Part shown: one piece after another, positions 12,401 to 24,400 of the stretch
Layout: every line of letters starts with the position of its first letter
Position numbering within the stretch: position 1 is the first letter of the stretch
Assembly (NCBI GenBank): GCA_917880885.1
Contig: OU862913.1
Coordinates: 23,631,286-23,695,285 of the forward strand
Direction: 5' to 3'
Source: Limnephilus marmoratus
Lineage: Eukaryota; Arthropoda; Insecta; Trichoptera; Limnephilidae
DNA: 64,000 bases
Position numbers and translations under genes: made by a program
Notes under the pieces: model-generated
Database searches by the model: none
Told to the model about the DNA's origin: nothing
What the model saw: only the letters and a program-made list of their open reading frames with translations

Positions 12401-15400
12401 TAAAATCTTTGAAGGCGGTTTGGACTGCCCCATCGGACTTGAATTTTTTCCCTTGCAAGAATTTATCCAAATTTCGAAAAAAAATGGTAATCTGTTGGGG
12501 CAAGGTCCGGAGAGTACGGTGGATGTCTTAAACATTCCAATTGAAGCTCCTCTAATTTGGTAGCCGTCTGTTATGCAGTGTGTGGTTTAGCGTTCTAACG
12601 CGCGTTTGTTGGTTTGCTTCACTCAATTAGTGAGGTACCCACCTTTCAAGCTTTTTCACCTTCCCAATTTGCTTCAAGTGGATTAAAACATTTTTTATCA
12701 CTAACACCGCAGACTGCAGCTAACTCGGACGTGGTTTGCGATGGATCCGCTTCAACAATAGCCTTCAATTCTTCATTATCAACTTTGGTCTGCGGCCATC
12801 CACGGGGCTTGTTCTGCAGGTCGATATTTCCAGAACGAAAACGTTGGAACCAAAAACGCACTGTGTTTTCTTTTGCGGCACCATCGCCATACACATCATT
12901 AATCTGCACTGGTAGCACTGGTGCCACGGTGAAACTCGTACTCGTAAATAACGCGATATTTCAAGTTTTCCATTTTGTAAACTAGTGTCGCAAAGAAAAA
13001 AAAAAGTTAAGGAAAAAACAAATGAATTGTAATTTTCGAAACACAAATTCATGAGTAAATAGCTGTATAAATTTGAATTTGGAATTCCTAACCAAAGAGA
13101 AGATATTTGAGATCAAAGTTGCCAGTACCGCAAAACGCCAATTTCATATGTAAGGACCTAATATTACGAAATATCGATAGTCGATATTTAAAAGAATCAC
13201 GTCCTCATCACTAGCATCGTAATGGCGGCGATGTTTGCTTTACCGGGGCCTTGCGTCAATAAAAACGAACAATCATTAAAAATTGATTCTAATTTTGTAC
13301 TTACCGGTGAAATGAAACTCCATTTTTCTTGAAGTTAACATTGCTTGTCGTATTTTTACATAGTCGCACTGAGCAATTTTTTTTTTTTTTTTTTTAATAA
13401 AACATACAACGAAGTTGCATTCCCATGAGTTATCAAAACTCATTAAGGGATCGCCAATTGGTACATTTGAAAAGATAAACCCAACCCAACCCAATATGCA
13501 GACACAATAAATGAAGAAAAATTTTACAAAACATTTTACAGAAGCAACATACAGACACAAACATATGAAGAATCACTTTACAAATATTTCACAGTCTTAT
13601 AAGATTTTATGAATAATATTATAACCACTCATTTGATTTATGTACTGTTGGTGTCACAAAGTTAAAATAAAGTATCCTCCATGATGGCCTATAGAAATGC
13701 ATAAAAAACAAATTAGGAAAAATACAATAAAAGGTACACGCTCAAAAAATACACAGACCTAATACAAGATGTTTACATAATATGATAGAGTACTACTTGT
13801 TAAAATTAATTTGTTCCTTTCCAATCAATTTATAGCTACCAGTGGTGTACCACAAGGGTCTCATTTAGGCCCAATTTTGTTTCTTCTGTTTATAAACGAT
13901 ATTGTTGATATATTTGATAAAGATGTAAATGTGTTGCTTTTTGCAGATGATTTGAAAATATTTAAAATAATTAAAACCGTTGAAGATTGTATCTGTCTAC
14001 AGAATAATTTACACAAGTTAATTAATTGGTGTTCTGTTAACAAACTGTTCCTGAACATAAATAAGTGTCATGCAATAAGATTTTACAGAATAAGTCAACC
14101 AATTATTCATCCATATGTACTTAATAACACTACCTTTACCTCTGTCGAAGAAATTAACGACCTGGGCATAATTTTTGACTCTAAATTAAACTTTATAACC
14201 CATATAAACACAATCGGTAACAAAGGAATGAAAATGCTTGGCTTCATTCTTCGAAATTCCAGAGGTTTTAGGAATATTTCAACACTAAAATTTTGTATAC
14301 ATCCTTAGTACGTAGTCAAGTCAAATATAACTCCTCGATCTGGTCCCCCCATTTTAAAATACATTCAGATTCAATCGAAAAAATTCAACATAAATTTCTA
14401 AGACATATTAATTTTAAACTCGGTATTCCCATTGAAAACATAAACTACAATTACTTGATGAAAGAACTAAATTTATTAAAACTCTCAGATCGAAGAATTA
14501 TATCCGACTTAATATTTATGTTCAAAATTGTAAATGGTAGCATAGACAGTCCTAATTTAACTAAGCTCATTGAATTTCATATTCCCACGAGAACCACTCG
14601 ATCTAAAATCCTGTTTAAATGTAACAATAATAAGACTGAGTATACTAAACACTCCCTTTTACCTAGGTTTCATGATGTTACTAATAGATATGCAGATGTT
14701 GCAGATCTATTTAACTGCACGGAAAGTAGGTACAAGAGGGCTATGCTATCAAACCTTTTCAGTCAATATTAATTCTATATTTTGTACTATAGATTTTTGT
14801 ATGTAATTGTCTATCTGGTGTCATTTCTAATTCAAATGCCACAATCATCTGTTAAACTTTTTTTTTATTATTTCTGTATTATAATTTTTCATTTTGTGAC
14901 ATGTAATCAGTTCTTATGGTATATGTATACCGTTGAAATTAAATAAATAAAAAATACATGATAAGATTTAAAAAAGATATAAACTGCGCCCATGAACAGA
15001 GTTTGTACCTACTTATGACTCGTTTTCCAAATAACATTTGAAAAAATAGGATTTCAATATATCGTTTCGAGATTTGTTAAAGGCATATACCTGTCTTAAT
15101 TCTTCAGGCAATTTGTTATAGTTAGTGTACGCAATGTATTCTAATGATTTCAGTCCGAACTTTGTTGAGTGTATTTTTGATGTATGTAGTTTGTTGTGTT
15201 GTCGTGTATTATATTGGTGAACGTCATTGTTATAGTTCAGTTTAATATTTGTGTGGGTGTTGCACTGAATAATATTTAAGATGGTTTTTGTTATCTCAAA
15301 GCTAGGAACAATTTTAAATGGTAATACATAGTATTTTGAATAAAACGGGCACAAACTGAACTCGGTCACGACACAAAATCAACAAAATGAACGTATTCTT

Positions 15401-18400
15401 TCCGTATTCAAACTATTCTTATTAGGTGGTAGTCCGCCCATGGTCTAGTAGCCAACATAGTAAATCTCGGGTTTCAAATATCTTTGTGTGGTCCCCATTA
15501 TATCAAATTAATGTGAGAAATTACTATGTAATACTTTTTTTGTTTAAATTATTCACTCTGAATTAGACTGTTGTGAACTCCTGCATATCATCGACTTCAA
15601 GGTACCTAATCGAGCAACAAGGCCAAATATATTATTCTGGAACCAACTACCTCATATTATATACATGCACTTATTCCTCGATTTCACTCACTTGAAAAAA
15701 AAAATCACCTCAAATATCGACATATTTGATATAACTTTACCACTATTTAATAAATGCCTGAATGATATTTTTATGTATATTTTTGGTATTACCTACCTAT
15801 TTATACACATCTGCTGTATATATTAGGCTGACAGAGGTAACGAAACCAAGAGGAACTCACTACTTGTCTACACACACCTGCCATATTAGGTTGACAGAGG
15901 TAACGAAGCCAAGAAGAACTACCTTCCTGTCTATACACATCTGCTGTATTAGGCTGACAGAGGTAACGAAACCAAGAGGAACTAACTACCTGTCTACACA
16001 CACCTGCCATATTAGGTTGACAGAGGTAACGAAGCCAAGAAGAACTACCTTCCTGTCTATACACATCTGCTGTATTAGGCTGACAGAGGTAACGAAGCCA
16101 AGAGGAACTACCTACCTATCTATACACATCTGCTGTATATATTAGGCTGACAGAGGTAACGAAACCAAGAGGAACTAACTACCTGTCTACACATACCTGC
16201 CATATTAGGTTTACAGAGGTAACGAAGCCAAGAAGAACTACCTTCCTGTCTATACACATCTGCTGTATTAGGCTGACAGAGGTAACGAAGCCAAGAGGAA
16301 CTTCCTACCTGTCTATACACATCTGCTGTATTAGGCTGACAGAGGTAACGAAACCAAGAGGAACTAACTACCTGTCTACACACACCTGCCATATTAGGTT
16401 GACAGAGGTAACGAAGCCAAGAGGAACTACCTACCTATCTATACACATCTGCTGTATATATTAGGCTGACAGAGGTAACGAAACCAAGAGGAACTAACTA
16501 CCTGTATACACACACCTGCCATATTAGGTTGACAGAGGTAACGAAGCCAAGAAGAACTACCTTCCTGTCTATACACATCTGCTGTATTAGGCTGACAGAG
16601 GTAACGAAGCCAAGAGGAACTACCTACCTGTCTATACACATCTGCTGAAATAGGCTGACAGAGGTAACGAAGCCAAGAGGAACTACCCACCTGTCTATAC
16701 ACATCTGCTGTATTAGGCTGACAGAGGTAACGAAGAATAGAAGAACTACCTACCTATCTATACGCATCTACTGTATTAGTTTGACAGAAGTAACGAAGCC
16801 AAAAGTAACTACCTACCTATCGATACACATCTGCCGTATTAGGAATATCTTCTACTTTGAATCCACTCTTATGAAGTAGATATAGATAGTCCCATAGACA
16901 TATGAATATTATTTATTTATTTATTTATTTATTTTTTTCATGTTCTCCGTAAAACGGTTATTCACCAATACATTATGGAGAAGATTACAAATTAGACAAA
17001 AAGTATAGCAAAACACATAAAAAGGTCAGTTTCACTACTTTGTGACATACGTCAAAAGATAATTGTTAAACTGCCTGTAGGTTACGTTAAAAATGTCAAT
17101 GGTCAATGCAGACTCGTTGAGCAGTTCAGTCGCTCTGTTGACTGGCGCGTTCTGATAGGCAGAAGTCCTCGCTTTTGGAGCATAAAAAAGGGTATGGGAC
17201 CTTCCACGAGTATACTTGTCTGGGACATATAAGTTAATCTCTTTCAAAATAGGTGGATTATGTATAGTTCCAGAGATTATCTTAAAAAAATGTTTTCCTA
17301 AAAATATTTTTCGGCGGGCTTCTAATGTATTAAGATCGAGCATTCCTGCTAAGAATAAGGATGGATACAGGAAAGGGTAGTACATATATTCCCTCATATA
17401 TAGGTAATGCATGAATCTCTTTTGTACTTTTTCTATTTCGAGAATATGGTTTTGCTCAGAAGGGGCCCAAATAATGGAGCTATATTCCAAGATACTGCGA
17501 ACAAGTGCTTCATACGTTCTTCGGATTGCGATTCCATTGGTAAATGATCTTGAATTACGAAGAACAAATCCAAGCATTTTGTTGGCACGGGAGACAATAT
17601 CAGATATATGGGATTTGAAAGAGAGATTTGCTTCAAAAATTACGCCAAGGTCTCGAATCTCATTTTTACGTGTTAATTTATGTTTATTAATGTGGTAGGG
17701 GAACAGGAATGTATCTTTGGATCTTGTAAATGTAACGACACTGCATTTCTGAATGCTGAAGGGTAAGTTGTTCAGTTCCGACCATTTGACGAGAGAATCA
17801 AGATCGTTCTGCAGAAGAATGGAATCGATGTAACTTTTGATTGCTTTGAAAAGTTTTATATCGTCAGCAAAAAGGAGATATTTTGAGTGGTTTATGGTGT
17901 TGCCAATGTCATTGATGAATAAGAGAAAGAGAAGGGGTCCTAGATTCGATCCCTGGGGAATCCCGGAGTTAGTTTTGTATTGGTGAGAGAGATGGTGTCC
18001 GTAACTGACATACTGACGACGATTGCGTAAGTAGCTAGCCATAAAAGCGAGGAAATTCTGAGAGAATCCGATGTCACTCAATTTTTTTAACAAAATATCA
18101 TGGTCGACTTTATCAAATGCTTTCTCGAAGTCTGTATAAATCACATCAACATGTACAAGATTTTCAAATGAATTATTAATATAGGTGGTGAGATTCATAA
18201 GATTCGTTGAAGGTGACAGTGTGGGACGAAATCCGTGCTGATTTTCGGTGAGTGCGTGTTTTGTTTGGTTATATATCTGTGAATAAATTATTGTTTCTAA
18301 AATTTTTGCGGGTGCTGACAACACAGCTACAGGTCTGTAATTATCTATTTCTGACTTTTTTCCTTTTTTGTGTATAGGCGTTACTTTCGTTAGTTTCCAC

Positions 18401-21400
18401 ATTTCCGGAAAGATATTTTTGCGAAGTGATAGGTTAAAAATATGTTTTAGAGGTTGAATAAAATAACTTGCATATCTTTTGAGGATTAAAGGTGGAATAC
18501 AATCTGGGCCGACGGAGTATTTGGGTTTTAGCTTATGGAAAGCTGTAATAATATCGTCATCGTTAATTTCATGAATTTGTACAGGTAAAGAATTAAATGA
18601 CGATGAAGCTATAGAGGATATGTCAAGTTTGGGGATATTGTCGCTAAATACTGATTGAAAATAGTGTGCGAAACCTGCGGCGATCTCAGAAGATCCATCG
18701 TATTTATTGTCTTTGTAGTCCATGTGGTTAAGTTTGTCACAACCGCGGCGTTTATCGTTAGTGTAAGACCAAAATCGAGTTGGGTCTGTTATTATACTGT
18801 TCTCGGCCTCACGTGTAAATTCAGTGTAGGCCTGACCAATTAACCGTTTGATTGATTTTCGCAAAGTTTTAAAGTTAGCTAAGGCATGTTCGGATTTTGT
18901 TTTTTTCCAAAGATGGTGCATTTTAGTTTTTTCTCGTATGAGGTGAATGATTTCCCCATTAAACCATTTCGGATATTGTCTAATATCTTTGAGTATACGT
19001 GTAGATCTTTTCTTAAAACAAATGTTGAAAATATTATTGAGCTGTTCATAAAACATTTCGACAGCTAGATTTACGTCAAGGCAATCGTAATGATTCCAGT
19101 GATGTTGTTCTAAGGCATTCTTAAGTGTATTATCTGAGCTTTCGTGGAAAATCCAACCCATGTTTATGTCTGGAGGCAATATGTCTGTTTGTATATGTGA
19201 TTGAGTTGTGTAATCGAACGTGAATGAAAGTGAAGGGTGATGAATATCCTCTCTGACTAATGGGGAGTCATGGCGGCAGATAACAGCATTTTTAGAATTT
19301 ATATTACTTAATACTAAGTCTAACATGTGTGCATTTATGTTATAAACAGTGTTGAATTGTGTTAAATTATAAAAAGAACAAAAGTAATCGAAAACGTCAA
19401 TTGGGTTTTTCCCTGAGGGAAAATTGAAATCCCCGAAAATAATAATAATTTTTGATTGTAACTTTACACTTTCACTTATAGTTTTGTCGTAAAATAATTG
19501 ATACTGTTCAGATGTTGTATTTGGAGGAAAATATACAACACATATATAAATGATGACATTTCTATGCGATATTTTCACCCATAAATCTTCACCATGGGTT
19601 TCCATGCAGTCCATTCTTTCCGCGTGTGAGTGGCTGTCAGCTCGGAGGGCTAGGAGAGTCCCTCCTCCGCGACTGCCTCTATCCTTCCTGTAGACGTGGT
19701 ATAGGTTTTCGAATAGTTCCGACGAAAAGGTGCTTGAAGTTAGCCAAGTTTCGGTAAGAGCAATCAGAAGTGGTTTCTGGCACATTACGTTTGTCATGAA
19801 GTCGATAATTTTATTATTCAGACTTCGAACGTTCTGGTATACTCCACTAATGTTTATCTTTTTCGGACGTCGTATCGACCGTCTTAGTTTGGGGTCGTGG
19901 TCTCCGAAATGACCACTCATTGAAGGCCACGTTTTCAGGCCAGATCGTGGGGTCCAGGAAAAAGTGGAAGTAATTTTCCGGTATGCCTATTTTGAAGGCA
20001 GCATAACGTTCATGCCTCGTGACCAGTTTTTCGACAGTGTAAATTAAATCCGGCTTCTTCTTTTTTAAGAATGAAGATATGTTTTCTTCAGTGGTATTCG
20101 GGTGAAACATGAATACATGCAGATGTAGGTTTTTGGGAATAGTGACCAAGCTGTCGTCGATAGACCCTGTCCCTTTACAGATTGGCCGAGATCGTCGTCT
20201 ACCGTTGACGAGGGCATCGCTATACGATGTTATTGGCTGGGTTGGCAGCTTGGGCACAAGAGGCTGTATTGTACTCTGTGGTTGTGGAGCAGAAGACGCC
20301 GCTGCAGCAGATGTGGAAGCAGAATGTAGATCTTCCTCCGGTTTTCCTTTTTTAGCAGTGGATCTTGTGGTCATTTTGCGGGTAGTGGGCGGCTGGACGC
20401 CGCTAGCGGGAAGGTTAGTCTGGCCGGGGTGTCCGGCTAGAGCGGCTAAGGTAATACCAGGAGCGGGGACGGGGCCGGGGGGGCCGGGCGGTGGAGGTGT
20501 CCCAGACGGCTGCCTAGTGATATCACTGTACGCTGAGCGCACACACACATTGACGTCTGGCGCCGGCCGCGGCGCTAGTACCTGGGAAGTACCTTGTCGT
20601 GCGATGTCACCTGCAGTTACGTTGTACGAGTATTTGCATGATGGGCACACAATTTTAGCACTACCGACACTTTGGTCACTTAAGATTGAACGAATCGTGG
20701 TCAGTTCGCTACCGAAACCCTCGATTTTACCACTCAAAACATCGACCGTTTTAATCAGGGACTGAATGATATCACCATACTCTTCCATTTTGTAAATAGA
20801 CTAGAACGAACGATTAAAATGAATACTATCGAGAGCCGATGACAGAAGACGTGCGTCGCGTGTTGTAGCTAGTTGTAATATATTAGTAGACCAGAACATA
20901 AAGGTGAGGGGTAGACAACAACTACAGCGTGGCGCAGAGCGGGAAGATGACTGTGGAGATATGTGATTCGTTGATAACTCGACAGTATAGGCATCTCGCA
21001 TTATAATATCACCATTTAGTTCTTAAAAGTAAACTCTGCTTTTGAATGAATAGACCTTTTTACATGGGAGCGCGAATTGTTCGCCGCGTAAGGAACAAAT
21101 TTGCGAAGTCTAAATACGGCAAAGTAAAGTTCGCTTATTTTCAGATTCCAATATTTTGTTGCCGTATTTAGTTGCCGGACACTTTTACAAATGTTTCATA
21201 ATTTACTTACCCCGTAAACATCGACGAGCACACTCCATGGATCTAAAACACAATCCATGTTTTTTGCGGTGTTATTTCGTAAAATGCACCGATGAGCGCT
21301 CGATGCTGGCTCGCAGAAAAATGGGGACGTCACATTTTTTAGATTCACGCGAAGCCATACTCAATCCCAGCCGGTTCCAAGGAACCGATATCGGGAGGGG

Positions 21401-24400
21401 GAAATAATACGCTTTTTTCACTTAGGGCAGGTCTACTAATATTCATATGTCTATGGATAGTCCAATGAATAACTGTTCTCTCAAAACATTAGTTCATTAC
21501 TTATGGATTAGTGTTTCCCCTACAGACTGCATAGAGCTGGCAGAGCAGATCTACCCCTGCCAGCGAACTAGTACCGGCTGGACGCGGGGAGACACCTGTC
21601 CAGCCATACCGGACCCTAATGCAGATTACAACAGGACTATCTTGAACTCTACCATGGAGGCCCCGTATTATGTAAGTAATTATTTCGACTGCAGTAAAAA
21701 TATTAGTTAATTAAATAATTCGTAAATAAATAATCCAAATATAATTTGGGAGGCGGGAATGGGTACTAACCACCTGCTGTGTGGTAGGCCGGATCGGTAA
21801 AGACTGGTTGAGGGAGACCATTTGACCTCAACGGACCCATCGCCTAGCAGCGCAGTGGGAGGGATGGATTCAAACATTCGTCATTCTGAATACATAGACC
21901 TCAGATTCCCACCCCCTCCACCCCTCATACCTTTTTCCTTACCAGAAATTAAAAAGACCCTCCATACAGCATCCCCAAAGATGACATGGCCCTGAGGGAT
22001 TTTTTTTCCTCGGGGTCTCCTGTGTGGAGATAATGTTAAAAAATCCGTTTTATATTTCAATTTAGATCACATAATAATACCTCATTTGACTGAGCGTAGA
22101 GATGTCCTGTTATAACTCGATCACTTTTGCATTACGTCTGTCTGTAAATTTGTTTCCGTACTCTGTACCCGGTCAATCTATCAAGATGGCAGCTGTGTTT
22201 GATAGTATATTTTAATTCCGGCAGAGTGCATGAGCCTTGCGACTGTTGCGAGCTGTCAAGTCGGAATAATCAAAATTACAAAAAGTCTTCACAGAAATAC
22301 CAGTAATGATAATAAAATTTGCATTTTGTTTTACAATAGCTCCACACAGGAGGCCCGGAGGAAAATAATTTCTTTCTTTCATCTTAGAGGATGCTTTTTA
22401 GGAAAAGACGGGAGTGGAAGTTCTGGGAATAAAAAAGGTATGAGGGGTGGGTAGGAATCTGGGGGTCAATATGTCTAGGAGTGACTGTCCGACGTATGAA
22501 TCTGTAGCGACACATCATTATTCTTAGGTACTTATCTACTACCTACAGTATGTCAGTACCTCTACAGTATGAGTAGCCGTGCCGTCACTAGTACATATAA
22601 TCCAGTCAAAATAGACATTCCACCTCACATTAATTCTTAAAAAGCTGAATTTTTGTATAAGTCTTGAATACATCATTACGAATGCTATGTCAAAAGTCCC
22701 TACCGATCCCGCTCTGGCAAGTTTTTTTTTTTGAGGTCAAAGGTCACCATTTTTTGTTTTTTGCGTATATCTCTGAAACGGTAAGAGCTATCGAAAAAAA
22801 TATTGAGTAAAAGTTTGTAGATCGTAAAATTTTCTACAAAAAAGTTTTTGACTATTTTCTCTACGAAGCACCGTTCTAGAATTATCGCGATTTCAGACCG
22901 TAGGTATGCACACATTTCCGCACCACCTTTGAGGTAGTGTACTTGGCGCTTTTTTTAAAATGTGGTTTCCCCAGTAGAAATACTCCACGATACAGGGTGT
23001 CCGGGGGTAAAGTGCATTAACTTCGGGAGGAGGTTCTTCACGATAGTACAAGTAAAAAAGAAAAATACCTTTTTTCGAAATTCCAATTTTTAGAGGCACT
23101 TTTCAGGTAAAAAGGTAAAATTGGTCCGGCTTGTGCGGCCAATTTTAGCAGCACGAAATTTACATTATTCATCATCAGATTCTACATTATCACTCGTTTC
23201 TTCTTCCTCGCTCGCTTCTTCCTCGCTCTCTTCTTCCTCTTTTTGCTCAATTTGTGTTGACTGCTCTAAGCAGAGAGATATATCAGTTAGATCCTCATCG
23301 TTTTCTAAAGAATCTTCATCTGTTGCATTTTATTCAGCATTAGTGCAAGAGTGGCCTTGACAGTTGGTGAACAAAACAATCCAACTTTTCTGCATCCACA
23401 ATTGTTCGTACAGCCTTTTTTGCAATTACAAAAAATTGTATTCAGCAGTTTCTCTGAAGCAGGTGGAAGTAAAGTACAGCTCCAAACTATTATTCATCAA
23501 TTTCCAGCCCCAGTCTTCAGAGCGTTTAACCAGCCAGCGGACGAAAATCCACATTTCGTCGAAAGTTGTTCTTACGATCGTGCAGGGCGGTTACAACGAG
23601 AAAGATTAATTATTCTCCGTACCAGATTTTTAAAATTTTAACTCAATATCGAATTTATTTCAATTCAAATTAGCTTTAATTTATACCTTCATCCAAAAAT
23701 GCTGAAAAGCGTGATGATAAAACTATTAAAATAATGTAGGTACTTTTTGTAGTTATTTTTTGATTAAAGTGTTTATCATTTTTCAATAATGTCTAAATTT
23801 AATAAGAATGTTAAAAAAATCTGAAATATCTTAGTTTGTAAGTGCGCAAATAAATACACAAATGGACCAATTTTCGTCAAGAAACACATATACGTACATA
23901 TTTTTTAATGATTTTATTGAAACTAAAATTAAAATTCTAAAACATGCGTTTGCTAGATAATGTATTGATTTATTTTATTGCATGATTATATTATTTGAAA
24001 TGGGTGTGGTATAATACAAAATCTTTTTTGAAAATTTAATAAATTTGCCAACGACCTATGGAATAACCTTATTATACTAAAAATTTTAAAAAAAATTCAA
24101 AATTTATTACATGCGAGTGCTAGATAAAAGAACAATCTTTCGAAATCCATTTACAATTTTTGTGGAAAAAAGTCAATACGTCTAAAATCTGATTTGAAAA
24201 TGACATATTTCTGGTTTTCTCTGGTAATGCCCACTTCAGGATTCAGTTGATTGCCCAGCCACACTTGCACTTGGTAGAATACACGAAATACGTGTTGATA
24301 AGCAGAAGCAGATGTTGGAGGGAGACAAGATAACTGCACTCTTTTAATGTTCCATGTATTTTTCACGAAATACAAAAATCTATACTTGTCTATCGGTTCC

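Larger units (their letters stand above)
16909..21045 (-). mobile_element. Full-length, apparently intact non-LTR retrotransposon
   Basis: Two long open frames, a 5' UTR of about 250 bp and an (AAAT)n tail. The 7-bp direct repeat ATGAATA at 16902-16908 and 21046-21052 is the likely target duplication. Length is about 4.1 kb. Both ORFs lack internal stops. CR1/Daphne/Jockey-group by EN and RT motifs, without RNase H; the exact clade is not resolved by eye. Confidence 0.88.
16893..21455. mobile_element. Small TIR transposon (8-bp target duplication) split by a LINE
   Basis: CATAGACATATGAATATTA (16893-16911) is exactly inverted at 21437-21455. GATAGTCC lies directly outside both ends (16885-16892 and 21456-21463), an 8-bp target duplication as for hAT and P-type elements. 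Without the inserted LINE the element would be about 420 bp. The right part (21053-21436) has no transposase, so it is non-autonomous. Confidence 0.8.

Noticed and set aside
12614..12985. 123-codon + strand ORF
   Set aside because: Shadow of the minus-strand mariner HTH coding region.
15762..16702. Repetitive 21-residue-unit ORFs on both strands
   Set aside because: Explained by the 63-bp minisatellite; no start context, signal peptide or known repeat protein.
15801..16855. CRISPR-like array
   Set aside because: Units are contiguous and similar throughout, with no unique spacers, and the DNA is eukaryotic.
20109..20765. 218-codon + strand ORF
   Set aside because: Antisense shadow of the GC-rich LINE ORF1, which has family features on the other strand.
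21156..21407. Possible THAP-type or other transposase exon in the right half of the 8-bp-TSD element
   Set aside because: Read on both strands; no C2CH pattern or long frame was found, so the element is treated as non-autonomous.
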